This document shows, in pieces, positions 16,117 through 24,015 of a stretch of 64,000 nucleotides of DNA; within the stretch, counting starts at the first letter, position 1, and the number at the start of each line of letters is the position of its first letter. Below the pieces are notes generated by a model. It was not told where the DNA came from and did no database searches. It was given only the letters and a program-made list of their open reading frames with translations. Where the stretch lies: assembly GCA_964535315.1 (NCBI GenBank), contig CAZHTS010000015.1:7251-71250 (forward strand), read 5' to 3'. This stretch comes from CAZHTS01 sp964535315 (GTDB lineage: Bacteria; Chloroflexota; Anaerolineae; Anaerolineales; Anaerolineaceae). Both the position numbers and the translations under genes were made by a program.

Positions 16117-18518
16117 AAAGCTATCTGGAGCTTGCTCCCAAATACCTGTCCGCGCATACGCGCAAGACCCGCCTGACCATCCTGAGCGTGATCATGGCGG
16201 TCACCCTGGTAGTTGGCATTTTCTCCATGCTCGATTCGCTGGTGCGCTTCGAGCGCGCCCAGGTGCTCAAGGATGAGGGCAATTACCACATCTTCATCCG
16301 CCGGCCGTCGGAGCGCGAGATGAACCGGATCGCCAGCCGCCTGGACGTACAGACCACCGGCAGCCTCAAAGACCTGGGCATGGGCGCCCTCAACGGCGAG
16401 AAAAGCGCGTTCGGCGCCATCGATGAACGTATCGCCGGCAACCTCAACTTCCGGTTGGTCGAAGGCCGTTACGCCACCGCCGCGGATGAGGTGATGCTCG
16501 AAACATGGGTAATGGCCAAATTCAACCCACCGCTGAAGATCGGCGAGCGCGTCACCCTGACGTTGCCCGACCAGAGCAGCGCACCCTTCACCATCAGCGG
16601 CATGTACAACAACCTGGGCGCCACCCAGGCGGCCAACATCGCCATCGTGCTGCTCTCCACCAACGCATCCACCCGCTTTAAGGCCCAAAGCGACGACTAT
16701 TTCATCCTGTTCAAAGACGGGGTCGACGTCGTCGCCGCCGAAGACGACATTCGCCGGTCGTTAAACATCCCGGCAGAACGCATCCTGCGCAACGAACGCC
16801 TGCTGGCGCTCAGCCTGCAAAGCCGCAACAGCATGGCGCTCAAGATCTACGCCATCGGCGTCATCCTGTTTGGGCTGGTACTGGTCTCGGCCGTGGTAAT
16901 GATCTACAACACCTTCAACATCTCCGTGATGGAACGGGTGCGCCAGTTTGGGCTGCTGCGTTGTGTGGGCGCCTCGCAGGCGCAAATCGAACGCCTGGTG
17001 CGCCGCGAGGGCCTCGCCATCGCCCTGCGCGCCATTCCCATCGGCATCCTGGCAGGCATGCTCCTGACGCTGCTGTGCTCTGCCATCCTCAAGTATTACA
17101 ACGCCCAACTCTTTGCCGCCATCCCGTTGTTCGACGTCAGCGCCATCGGCATCGGGGCCGGCGTCGCCATTGGCCTTCTCACCGTGCTGATGGCCTCACT
17201 GCTGCCCGCCCGCAAGGCCGCCCGTATCTCGCCCGTCAACGCCGTCACCGGCAGCAACGAGATACGCATCTCGCAGCGCAAAAAACGGGGCTGGCTGACC
17301 CGCTGGCTGCCGGCCGAGGTCGCCATCGGCGTGACCAACGCCGCCGGCAAGAAGTGGACGCTCTTCCTCATGGCAAGTTCCATCGCCTTCAGTATCGTCC
17401 TGTTGATGGGTTTCAGCACCCTCATCAACCCTACCGCCCTGGGTATGCGCCCGATGAAAGCCTATACAGCCGACCTGTCCTTACAGTCCGCGCAGGGCAT
17501 CGACCGCGCCCTGTATACCCGGCTGGCAGAACTCAGCGACGTCCGGCGCGTCTACGGGCGCGGCGCCGTCTACATCGACGCCACCTTTGCCGCCGAACGC
17601 CTGAGCAGCCGCTACATCCAGGCAGCCGGCGGGGTCGAGACCGGAAGCAACGGGCGGTTCGTCGCCCCCGAGAGTTCCTGGCTGCTCTCGTACGACCGCA
17701 CCCAACTGGAATGGGCGCGCGCCTATCTATCTGAGGGCGACCTCGACGAAGATCATCTCAACGCCCAGAACGGTATCATCGCCGTGGCCCAAAAACTACG
17801 CAACGGCTCGCTGACCGAGACCGCCACGTTGCGGCTGGGCGACAAAGTTTACCTCACCGGCGGCGGCGTGACCCACGAATTTACCGTGATGGCCATCCTG
17901 AACTCTGTGCCCGCCATGTATGAAAGCGAGCGCCCCACCCTGACCACCTTCGTCGCCACCGAAAAACTGTTCGCCGCAGTCACCCCGGATAACGCCTACA
18001 AGACCATCGACATCCAGCTCAAAAACGGCTACAGCGAACAAAGCGTGGACGAGATCAAACGCCTGGCGGGCACGGCGATCCGTTTTCACGACATCCGCCA
18101 GCTCAACGGCGAGGCGCGACGTTCCTTCCTCACCGTGGCGGTATTCCTCTATGGTTTTGTCGGCGTGGTGGCGCTGATCAGCATTCTGAACCTCATCAAT
18201 ACCATGAACACCCACATCGCCGCCAGGACGAAATATCTGGGCGTCTTGCGTGCGGTGGGCATGTCTGCCGGCCAGCTTGCCGTCATGGTGATGAGCGAGG
18301 CCGCCGTATACAGCCTCACCGGCTGTATCGCCGGCTGCATCTGCGGCGCCCTGCTGCAAAAACAACTCTCCGACCTGCTGCTGGCCGGCTGGCGCTTCCC
18401 GCTGGCGCAAATTGTGCTGATCTTTATCGTCTGCACCCTCACCGCGCTCCTTTCCACCCTGGCGCCGCTCAAGCGCGTCCAATCCGGCAGCATCACCGAA
18501 GTGATCGGCTCGTTGTAA
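16113..18518 (+). CDS. ABC transporter permease, FtsX/MacB family
   Basis: This 801-residue membrane protein contains two FtsX-like halves. Each has a leading helix, a large outer domain of about 200 residues and three closing helices (near residues 245-380 and 670-790). A conserved V-R-Q-F-G-L-L-R-C-V-G coupling segment follows the middle helix and T-K-Y-L-G-V-L-R-A-V-G appears in the second half. The duplicated, eight-helix design matches exporters linked to kinase/regulator pairs. Substrate is unknown; resistance to a cell-envelope-active peptide is one possibility. Confidence 0.92.
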   Translation: MKSYLELAPKYLSAHTRKTRLTILSVIMAVTLVVGIFSMLDSLVRFERAQVLKDEGNYHIFIRRPSEREMNRIASRLDVQTTGSLKDLGMGALNGEKSAFGAIDERIAGNLNFRLVEGRYATAADEVMLETWVMAKFNPPLKIGERVTLTLPDQSSAPFTISGMYNNLGATQAANIAIVLLSTNASTRFKAQSDDYFILFKDGVDVVAAEDDIRRSLNIPAERILRNERLLALSLQSRNSMALKIYAIGVILFGLVLVSAVVMIYNTFNISVMERVRQFGLLRCVGASQAQIERLVRREGLAIALRAIPIGILAGMLLTLLCSAILKYYNAQLFAAIPLFDVSAIGIGAGVAIGLLTVLMASLLPARKAARISPVNAVTGSNEIRISQRKKRGWLTRWLPAEVAIGVTNAAGKKWTLFLMASSIAFSIVLLMGFSTLINPTALGMRPMKAYTADLSLQSAQGIDRALYTRLAELSDVRRVYGRGAVYIDATFAAERLSSRYIQAAGGVETGSNGRFVAPESSWLLSYDRTQLEWARAYLSEGDLDEDHLNAQNGIIAVAQKLRNGSLTETATLRLGDKVYLTGGGVTHEFTVMAILNSVPAMYESERPTLTTFVATEKLFAAVTPDNAYKTIDIQLKNGYSEQSVDEIKRLAGTAIRFHDIRQLNGEARRSFLTVAVFLYGFVGVVALISILNLINTMNTHIAARTKYLGVLRAVGMSAGQLAVMVMSEAAVYSLTGCIAGCICGALLQKQLSDLLLAGWRFPLAQIVLIFIVCTLTALLSTLAPLKRVQSGSITEVIGSL

Positions 18519-18662
18519 CCGGCTTCTGGTCCTTTGGGATTTCCTGTGGAAGAAGAGTTGTATACCGGATGAGCCTGACCTCCTATGGTAACTGATAAAG
18601 CAGGCTCCAACCCATTTCTACATAAGGGAGAACACCTCCCTGGGCTTAAAGTCGTTTGTAAG

Positions 18663-18704
18663 GGCCGGGTTCCTCCTATCTACGGAACCCGGCCATGATA
18701 TAAT
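18663..18704 (+). promoter_or_regulatory. Hairpin and -10 box before the partner-switch operon
   Basis: An 11-bp perfect stem (18663-18673 with 18684-18694, ten-base loop) lies four bases before TATAAT at 18699-18704. The stem has no T tract; it could end the exporter transcript weakly or act on the promoter. TATAAT is 42 bases before the STAS gene start. No -35 box is evident. Confidence 0.4.
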
Positions 18705-18746
18705 CACCTCAGCTTTCAACCTATTATGTCGAGCGGAGGCATACGC

Positions 18747-19082
18747 ATGGAAATTACCAGCACCCAGTTCAAACATTGTGACCTCGTCCGAGTCACCGGG
18801 CGTATCGATAGCGCCACCGCCCCACGCCTGGCGGAAGAGCTCAACAAAATCATCGATGCCGGTCGGTTCAAAATCGTCATCGACCTGGAAGGCGTGGATT
18901 TCATCTCCAGCGCTGGCTTACGCGTTTTGATCAGCGTCCAGAAAACCTGCAAGCGTTACAACCGGGGCGAAGCCATCCTGTCCAGTGTCCCGGCTACCAT
19001 TTACAGTGCCCTTGACCTGGCCGGGTTCGTCCCCCTGTTCCAGATGAAAGAAAATGTGACCAGCGCCGTAGGTGAGTTTTGA
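18747..19082 (+). CDS. STAS-domain anti-sigma factor antagonist
   Basis: This 111-residue protein is a single STAS domain. The phosphorylatable serine lies in D-F-I-S-S-A-G-L-R-V-L. The ATG at 18747 is chosen because GGAGG lies seven bases upstream; an ATG seven codons earlier would swallow that site. Antagonists of the SpoIIAA/RsbV class, when unphosphorylated, bind an anti-sigma kinase and free its target. Its stop overlaps the next gene, which encodes such a kinase. Confidence 0.92.
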   Translation: MEITSTQFKHCDLVRVTGRIDSATAPRLAEELNKIIDAGRFKIVIDLEGVDFISSAGLRVLISVQKTCKRYNRGEAILSSVPATIYSALDLAGFVPLFQMKENVTSAVGEF

Positions 19083-19519
19083 CCGTTGCCCTCCCTGCTC
19101 GCAGAACCGGCACCTTCCCGGGCCGGTATGAAAGTCTGGCAAGCATCGGCGCCTGGATTCACCAGGCCGCAGAAGACGCCGGCTTTGATCCCGCCGCCAT
19201 CTATACGATTGAAACCGCAGTCGATGAGGCGTGTTCGAACATTATCGAACACGCCTATGGCGGTGAAAACCTCGGCGAAATCGAATGCACCTGCATTCTT
19301 GAGCGCGACGCGCTGACCATCATCCTTCACGACAAGGGCAAACCGTTTAACCCCGAAAGCGTTGATGCGCCCAACCTCACCGCCTCGCTTGAAGAGCGTG
19401 AGGATCATGGCCTGGGGCTATACTTCATGCGCCAGTGGATGGACGAAGTCCGCTTTGAGTTTAACGAAAAAGGCGGCAATACCCTGGTGATGATGAAGCG
19501 TAAGGAACCCCAGCGCTGA
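19079..19519 (+). CDS. RsbW-like anti-sigma regulatory kinase
   Basis: This 146-residue protein is a GHKL ATPase domain with N-box D-E-A-C-S-N-I-I-E-H-A-Y, G1 D-K-G-K-P-F and G2 H-G-L-G-L-Y-F-M. These are the signatures of RsbW/SpoIIAB kinases that bind a sigma factor or other target and phosphorylate a STAS partner. The start is TTG, overlapping the preceding stop (TTGA); internal start codons are poor. No sigma-B-like gene is nearby, so the target may be encoded elsewhere or be something other than a sigma factor. Confidence 0.88.
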   Translation: MTVALPARRTGTFPGRYESLASIGAWIHQAAEDAGFDPAAIYTIETAVDEACSNIIEHAYGGENLGEIECTCILERDALTIILHDKGKPFNPESVDAPNLTASLEEREDHGLGLYFMRQWMDEVRFEFNEKGGNTLVMMKRKEPQR

Positions 19520-22500
19520 TGTCTGCCAATGGGCTGGTGGCGGAGCCGGTCTGGAAGCAGTTCCTACACTTTGGCGAAGAACTGCTCAAACAAGCCACGA
19601 CCGCCGCCCAGTGCCAACAGATTGTCGCCACGGTTACCGAAATGCTCGCTGCCCGCGCCAGTGTCTGGCTGGCCGAGCCGTTTTACCCCCTCCCAGGCGA
19701 GACCTCCCCCCCACCCTTACTTTCTGCGCAGGCCCCGGCCCACGTGCAGGCCGTGCTGGCCAGCCGTGACCTGGCTCGCGCCGCCCCCGAAAGCCTGGCC
19801 GTGCCGCTCATCAACCAGGAAAACCTGCTGGGCGTGTTGGCCGTAGAACGACCCGGTGGGCCGGCCTTCACCCCCGCCGAAATCGACCTGCTGGACGGTC
19901 TCGCCGCCCACGCCGCCTCGGCCCTGCAAATCAATCGCCAGATCATCATCAAAAACTGGCGCTACGAACAACTCACCCTGGTGCGTTCGGTCAACGCCCA
20001 GATCGCCAACCTGCTCGATCTGGACGAACTCTGCCAGCAGGTCACCCACCTGATCCAGCACTCCTTTCATTACGATTACGTCGCCATTTTCACCACCGCC
20101 CCGCAGAACGGCGTTTTGCACTTTCGCGCCAGCGCCGGCAGACTGCACCCTTCCGGCCAACCGGTAGAGATCACCCCGCGCCTGGGCGAAGGCATTATCG
20201 GCCTGGTCGCCGAGCGCGGCGAAGAACACCTGGCGCGCGACGTCCACCGCGACCCGCACTACCATCCCAGCGACTACCTGCCCAACACCCAATCCGAAGT
20301 TGCCCTGCCGATCAAGGTCGAGCAGCGCATCCTGGGCGTGCTGGACGTACAAAGCGCCCAACTCGAAGCCTTTCACGAAATCGACATGCTCGTCCTGCGC
20401 TCCCTGGCCGACACCATCGCCATCGCCGTCGAGAACGCCCGGCTATACAGCGACCTGCGCGACCGCGCCGAACAGATGTCGGCTGTAGTCGAGGTCAGTC
20501 ACGCCCTGTCTTCCATCCTCGACCAGGATCAACTGCTGACCGAGATCGTCCAGAGCATCCACAAACGTTTCGGCTACCCCTTCGTACATCTTTTCACCGT
20601 TCACCCTGGCCGGCGCAAGATCATCTTCCAGGCCGGCAGCGGTGAACGCAGCCAGAGCATGCAGAAAATGGAGATCATGTACGACCTGGACGACCCGCGC
20701 GGCATCATCCCCTGGGTGGCGCGCAACGGTCAGGCCGTGCTTGCCAACGACGTCAGCCAGGATACGCGCTACCGCCCTTCGGCCCTGCCGCCTTACGACA
20801 TCCGCTCCGAGTTATGCGTGCCGCTCATGCTGGGCAACGGGGTACAGGGCATCCTCGACCTGCAAAGCGACCAGTTGTACGCCTTCAACGCCGGCGACCG
20901 CACCCTGTTCGAGGCTCTCGGGGCGGGCATTGCCATCGCTCTGCGCAACGCCGCCCTGTACCGCACCGAAAAATGGCGTCGTCAGGTAGCCGACAGCTTC
21001 CGGGACGTGGCCTATCTGCTTTCGAGCAATACCGCCGTCGAAACTCTGCTCGCCTCCGTGCTCGACCAGCTTGAACGCAACCTGCCCTGCGAGGCGGCCG
21101 CCATCTGGCTGCTCGAAGAAGACACTCAGGGCCAGCGCCGCCTGCAACTGGCCGTCGTACGCCACCTGCCCCCCGAGGCGCTACTTCAGGCGTTGGAACG
21201 CAACCAGACCGTGCGCGCCTGGCTCGACCAGGCGATGCAATACGAACACCCTACCATCCGCCAGCCAGGCGACCCCTACGGCCCGCTCGGCGCGGCGCTG
21301 CAATTCCCCGCCAATTATTCTTCCATCGCTGCGCCGCTTTCGGCCGGCGGGCAGACGTTGGGCGTGATCACCCTGGCCCACCACAGCCCGGGGCGCTACG
21401 GCAGCGAGGCCAGCACCATGGCTGCGACCTTCGCCAGTTACGCCGCCGTCGCCATCCAGAACGCCGGCCTGTACTCCCAGGCCCAGGAGCAGGCCTGGGT
21501 CTCCACCGTCCTGCTCCAGGTGGCCGAGGCCACCCAGGCCATCGATACCCTCGATGAACTGCTCGCCACGATGACCCGTCTCACCCCGCTGTTGGTGGGC
21601 ATCAAGAAAAGCGCCATTTTCCTGTGGGAAGACAGCCTGCAAACCTTCGAGCTCAAATCGTGGTACGGGCTGGATCTGCCGGTGGAACAGCGCCTCTTTG
21701 CACCGCAGGCCGTACCCGCCCTGGCGCAACTTCAAGCCACCCGGTCCACCATCTTCGTGCAAGACGCCGCCCGCGAACTGGATCTACCCGCCGCCGCCAT
21801 GGCCTCGCGGGATAGCACGCTGGTCATCCTGCCATTGTTGACCCGCGGCGAAATCCTCGGCGCCTTCCTGGTGGCGCACCAGGCCTCGCGCACCAGCGGC
21901 GCCCAACCCTTCGACCACAAGACGCTCTCCATTCTGCAAGGCATCGCCCACCAGACGGCCGTCGCCATCGAAAACGTGCGCCTGCTCGACGCCCGCCAGG
22001 AAGAGGCCTACGTCACCGCTGTACTGTTACAGGTCGCCCAGGCAGTCGTCAGCCAGAACAATCTGAACGACATCCTCGATACCATCATCCATCTCGTCCC
22101 CATCCTGGTCGGCGTGGAAGTATGCATCATCTATCTGTGGAACGAGCAACAACGCAGCTTTGCCCCCGCTCAGGTGTACACCGGCTCACGCCAACAAGAA
22201 AACGAACTGCTGACCTGCTGTTACGAGGCCGGCGAATTTGCCCTACTGGATGCCGTCCGCAAACAGGACAGCCCGCTGGTATGTACGTTGCCCAACAGCG
22301 ACCTGCCCCCCGCCGCCTGGAGCGGTCTGCCCTGCACGCCGGTCAGCAACGAATTGAACCCGCCCGGCGCCGCCGCAGAAAAACTGCTGGCCGGCTTTCC
22401 TCTTTCGGTCAAAGGCCAGTTTTACGGCGTCTTGCTGGCCAAGGAAACCGGCGCCAGCGTCGCCCTGCGTGAGAAACGCATGGAAATCATCACCGGCATC

Positions 22501-23298
22501 GCCCAACAGGTGGCGCTTGCCATCCAGAACGAGCGCATGCAGCAAGAAATGGTCGAGCGCGAGCGCATCGAGCGCGAATTCCAACTGGCCCGCCAGATCC
22601 AGCAGACTTTTCTGCCCAGCCAGCTGCCTGCCCTGAGCGGCTGGCAACTGGACGCCAGCTGGCAGACCGCCCGCCAGGTAGGCGGTGATTTTTACGACAT
22701 CTTCGCCCTGGACGAAGACCTCATCGGGCTGGTCATCGCCGACGTCTCCGACAAAGGCCTGCCCGCCGCCCTCTACATGACCGTCACCCGCACCCTGCTG
22801 CGCGCCAACGCCCCAAAAGTGCTCTCGCCCGCCGCCGTGCTGGAGCGCGTCAACACCCTGCTGATGCCGGACAGCCAGAACAACATGTTCATCACCACGG
22901 TATACGCCATCCTCGACCTGCAAGCCGGCCAACTGCGTTATGCCAACGCCGGGCACAACCGCCCCTTGCTGCGCCGCGCCGGCGGTCGGGTGGAAGTGCT
23001 GCCCAAAGGCGGCATCGCCCTGGGCATTCTGGAGGAGATCCATCTCGTCGATCACGAGGTGCCCATCGCCCCTGGCGACACGTTGCTGCTGTATACCGAT
23101 GGCGTCACCGAGTGCTTCTCGGCCAGCGAAGAAGGCTTTGGTGAGCAGCGGCTGCATGCCGTCCTGGAACAGGAGGGAGATGGCGACGTCCCCGCCTTGC
23201 TTGCTGCCATCACCCAGGCGTTGCAAACCTTCCGCCAGGGCGCACAACCCTCCGACGACGTCACCCTGTTGGCCCTGCGCCGCCTGGAAGGAGAATAG
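19519..23298 (+). CDS. Multi-GAF SpoIIE-type phosphatase (RsbU-like)
   Basis: This 1259-residue soluble protein appears to contain about six GAF-like domains in a row (roughly residues 10-130, 150-310, 325-480, 490-640, 655-815 and 830-1005), a coiled linker and a C-terminal PP2C/SpoIIE phosphatase domain from about 1035. Phosphatase metal motifs are V-G-G-D-F-Y-D near 1055 and V-I-A-D-V-S-D-K-G near 1073. It should integrate several small-molecule or redox signals and dephosphorylate the STAS antagonist encoded two genes upstream. ATG overlaps the kinase stop (TGATG). The number of GAF domains is unusually high. Confidence 0.9.
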   Translation: MSANGLVAEPVWKQFLHFGEELLKQATTAAQCQQIVATVTEMLAARASVWLAEPFYPLPGETSPPPLLSAQAPAHVQAVLASRDLARAAPESLAVPLINQENLLGVLAVERPGGPAFTPAEIDLLDGLAAHAASALQINRQIIIKNWRYEQLTLVRSVNAQIANLLDLDELCQQVTHLIQHSFHYDYVAIFTTAPQNGVLHFRASAGRLHPSGQPVEITPRLGEGIIGLVAERGEEHLARDVHRDPHYHPSDYLPNTQSEVALPIKVEQRILGVLDVQSAQLEAFHEIDMLVLRSLADTIAIAVENARLYSDLRDRAEQMSAVVEVSHALSSILDQDQLLTEIVQSIHKRFGYPFVHLFTVHPGRRKIIFQAGSGERSQSMQKMEIMYDLDDPRGIIPWVARNGQAVLANDVSQDTRYRPSALPPYDIRSELCVPLMLGNGVQGILDLQSDQLYAFNAGDRTLFEALGAGIAIALRNAALYRTEKWRRQVADSFRDVAYLLSSNTAVETLLASVLDQLERNLPCEAAAIWLLEEDTQGQRRLQLAVVRHLPPEALLQALERNQTVRAWLDQAMQYEHPTIRQPGDPYGPLGAALQFPANYSSIAAPLSAGGQTLGVITLAHHSPGRYGSEASTMAATFASYAAVAIQNAGLYSQAQEQAWVSTVLLQVAEATQAIDTLDELLATMTRLTPLLVGIKKSAIFLWEDSLQTFELKSWYGLDLPVEQRLFAPQAVPALAQLQATRSTIFVQDAARELDLPAAAMASRDSTLVILPLLTRGEILGAFLVAHQASRTSGAQPFDHKTLSILQGIAHQTAVAIENVRLLDARQEEAYVTAVLLQVAQAVVSQNNLNDILDTIIHLVPILVGVEVCIIYLWNEQQRSFAPAQVYTGSRQQENELLTCCYEAGEFALLDAVRKQDSPLVCTLPNSDLPPAAWSGLPCTPVSNELNPPGAAAEKLLAGFPLSVKGQFYGVLLAKETGASVALREKRMEIITGIAQQVALAIQNERMQQEMVERERIEREFQLARQIQQTFLPSQLPALSGWQLDASWQTARQVGGDFYDIFALDEDLIGLVIADVSDKGLPAALYMTVTRTLLRANAPKVLSPAAVLERVNTLLMPDSQNNMFITTVYAILDLQAGQLRYANAGHNRPLLRRAGGRVEVLPKGGIALGILEEIHLVDHEVPIAPGDTLLLYTDGVTECFSASEEGFGEQRLHAVLEQEGDGDVPALLAAITQALQTFRQGAQPSDDVTLLALRRLEGE

Positions 23299-23315
23299 CG
23301 TCAGGAGATGCGCGC

Positions 23316-23690
23316 CTATTTGGCGAAGAACAACGCCTGCCAGACCTGCCAGTTTTGGTAAGGGTGGGGGGTAGGGGTGGGAATTGCGTAAGGCGTGGGG
23401 GTCACTTTCGCCGCCAGCGGCACCACCGCATGATCGTCCGGCTGGGACATATGGCCGACCTCACGCGCCCACTCAATCACCGCCGCATCCGAGGTGGCGT
23501 AGGCAATCCTGGTATCCAACGCCTGGCGGGTAACCTCCAGTTCGTACACCCGGGTGCGCATCTGGTCGCGTTGGGCGCTCAAACGAAAAACATCCGTCAG
23601 CCGGCTGTTCAGATCGACCATCATCAAAATCACGACGACCAGCGCCGCAACGCCCAGGAACCATTTCTTGTTTGCCTTGAGGATTTCCAT
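23316..23690 (-). CDS. FtsB/DivIC-like septum formation protein
   Basis: This 124-residue protein has a short cytoplasmic N-terminus, one transmembrane helix (about residues 9-30), a coiled coil with L-N-S-R-L-T-D-V-F-R-L and a Pro/Thr-rich tail. The design matches bitopic divisome proteins FtsB/DivIC, which bridge FtsQ/DivIB and FtsL. The ATG at 23690 is used; a TTG at 23726 is possible but unsupported. The tRNA-Leu gene lies upstream on the same strand with a terminator between them. Confidence 0.75.
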   Translation of the reverse strand: MEILKANKKWFLGVAALVVVILMMVDLNSRLTDVFRLSAQRDQMRTRVYELEVTRQALDTRIAYATSDAAVIEWAREVGHMSQPDDHAVVPLAAKVTPTPYAIPTPTPHPYQNWQVWQALFFAK

Positions 23691-23751
23691 GCCTTTAATC
23701 TTACTCCATAAATCCCGCGGATGCAATTACCGTGCCGGGGCGCTTAAACAC

Positions 23752-23775
23752 AATACCCCCGTTACCGGGGGTATT
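23752..23775 (-). terminator. Hairpin terminator of the tRNA-Leu transcript
   Basis: AATACCCCC (23752-23760) and GGGGGTATT (23767-23775) form a perfect 9-bp stem with a six-base loop. On the minus strand it follows the tRNA 3' end by four bases. The downstream run is GTGTTTAA, a weak U tract. Confidence 0.7.
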
Positions 23776-23779
23776 CTAG

Positions 23780-23863
<84 letters not shown>

Positions 23864-24015
23864 TTACTGTTTACAGCGCTTATTTTATCCCAAATCCTGA
23901 TTTTGTCAATCTTTTGGGGAAAATTCCTTTTCAATCTCTTCTCGACCGAATTGCCCCAGGCAAAATTGATCCAGCGCACTCCACCCATGCTATAATTTTG
24001 ATGGGAGGGCTGCCG

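Noticed and set aside
22243..23247. Minus-strand ORF of 334 codons opposite the SpoIIE phosphatase
   Set aside because: No recognisable domain, and the plus-strand frame carries the complete phosphatase motifs.
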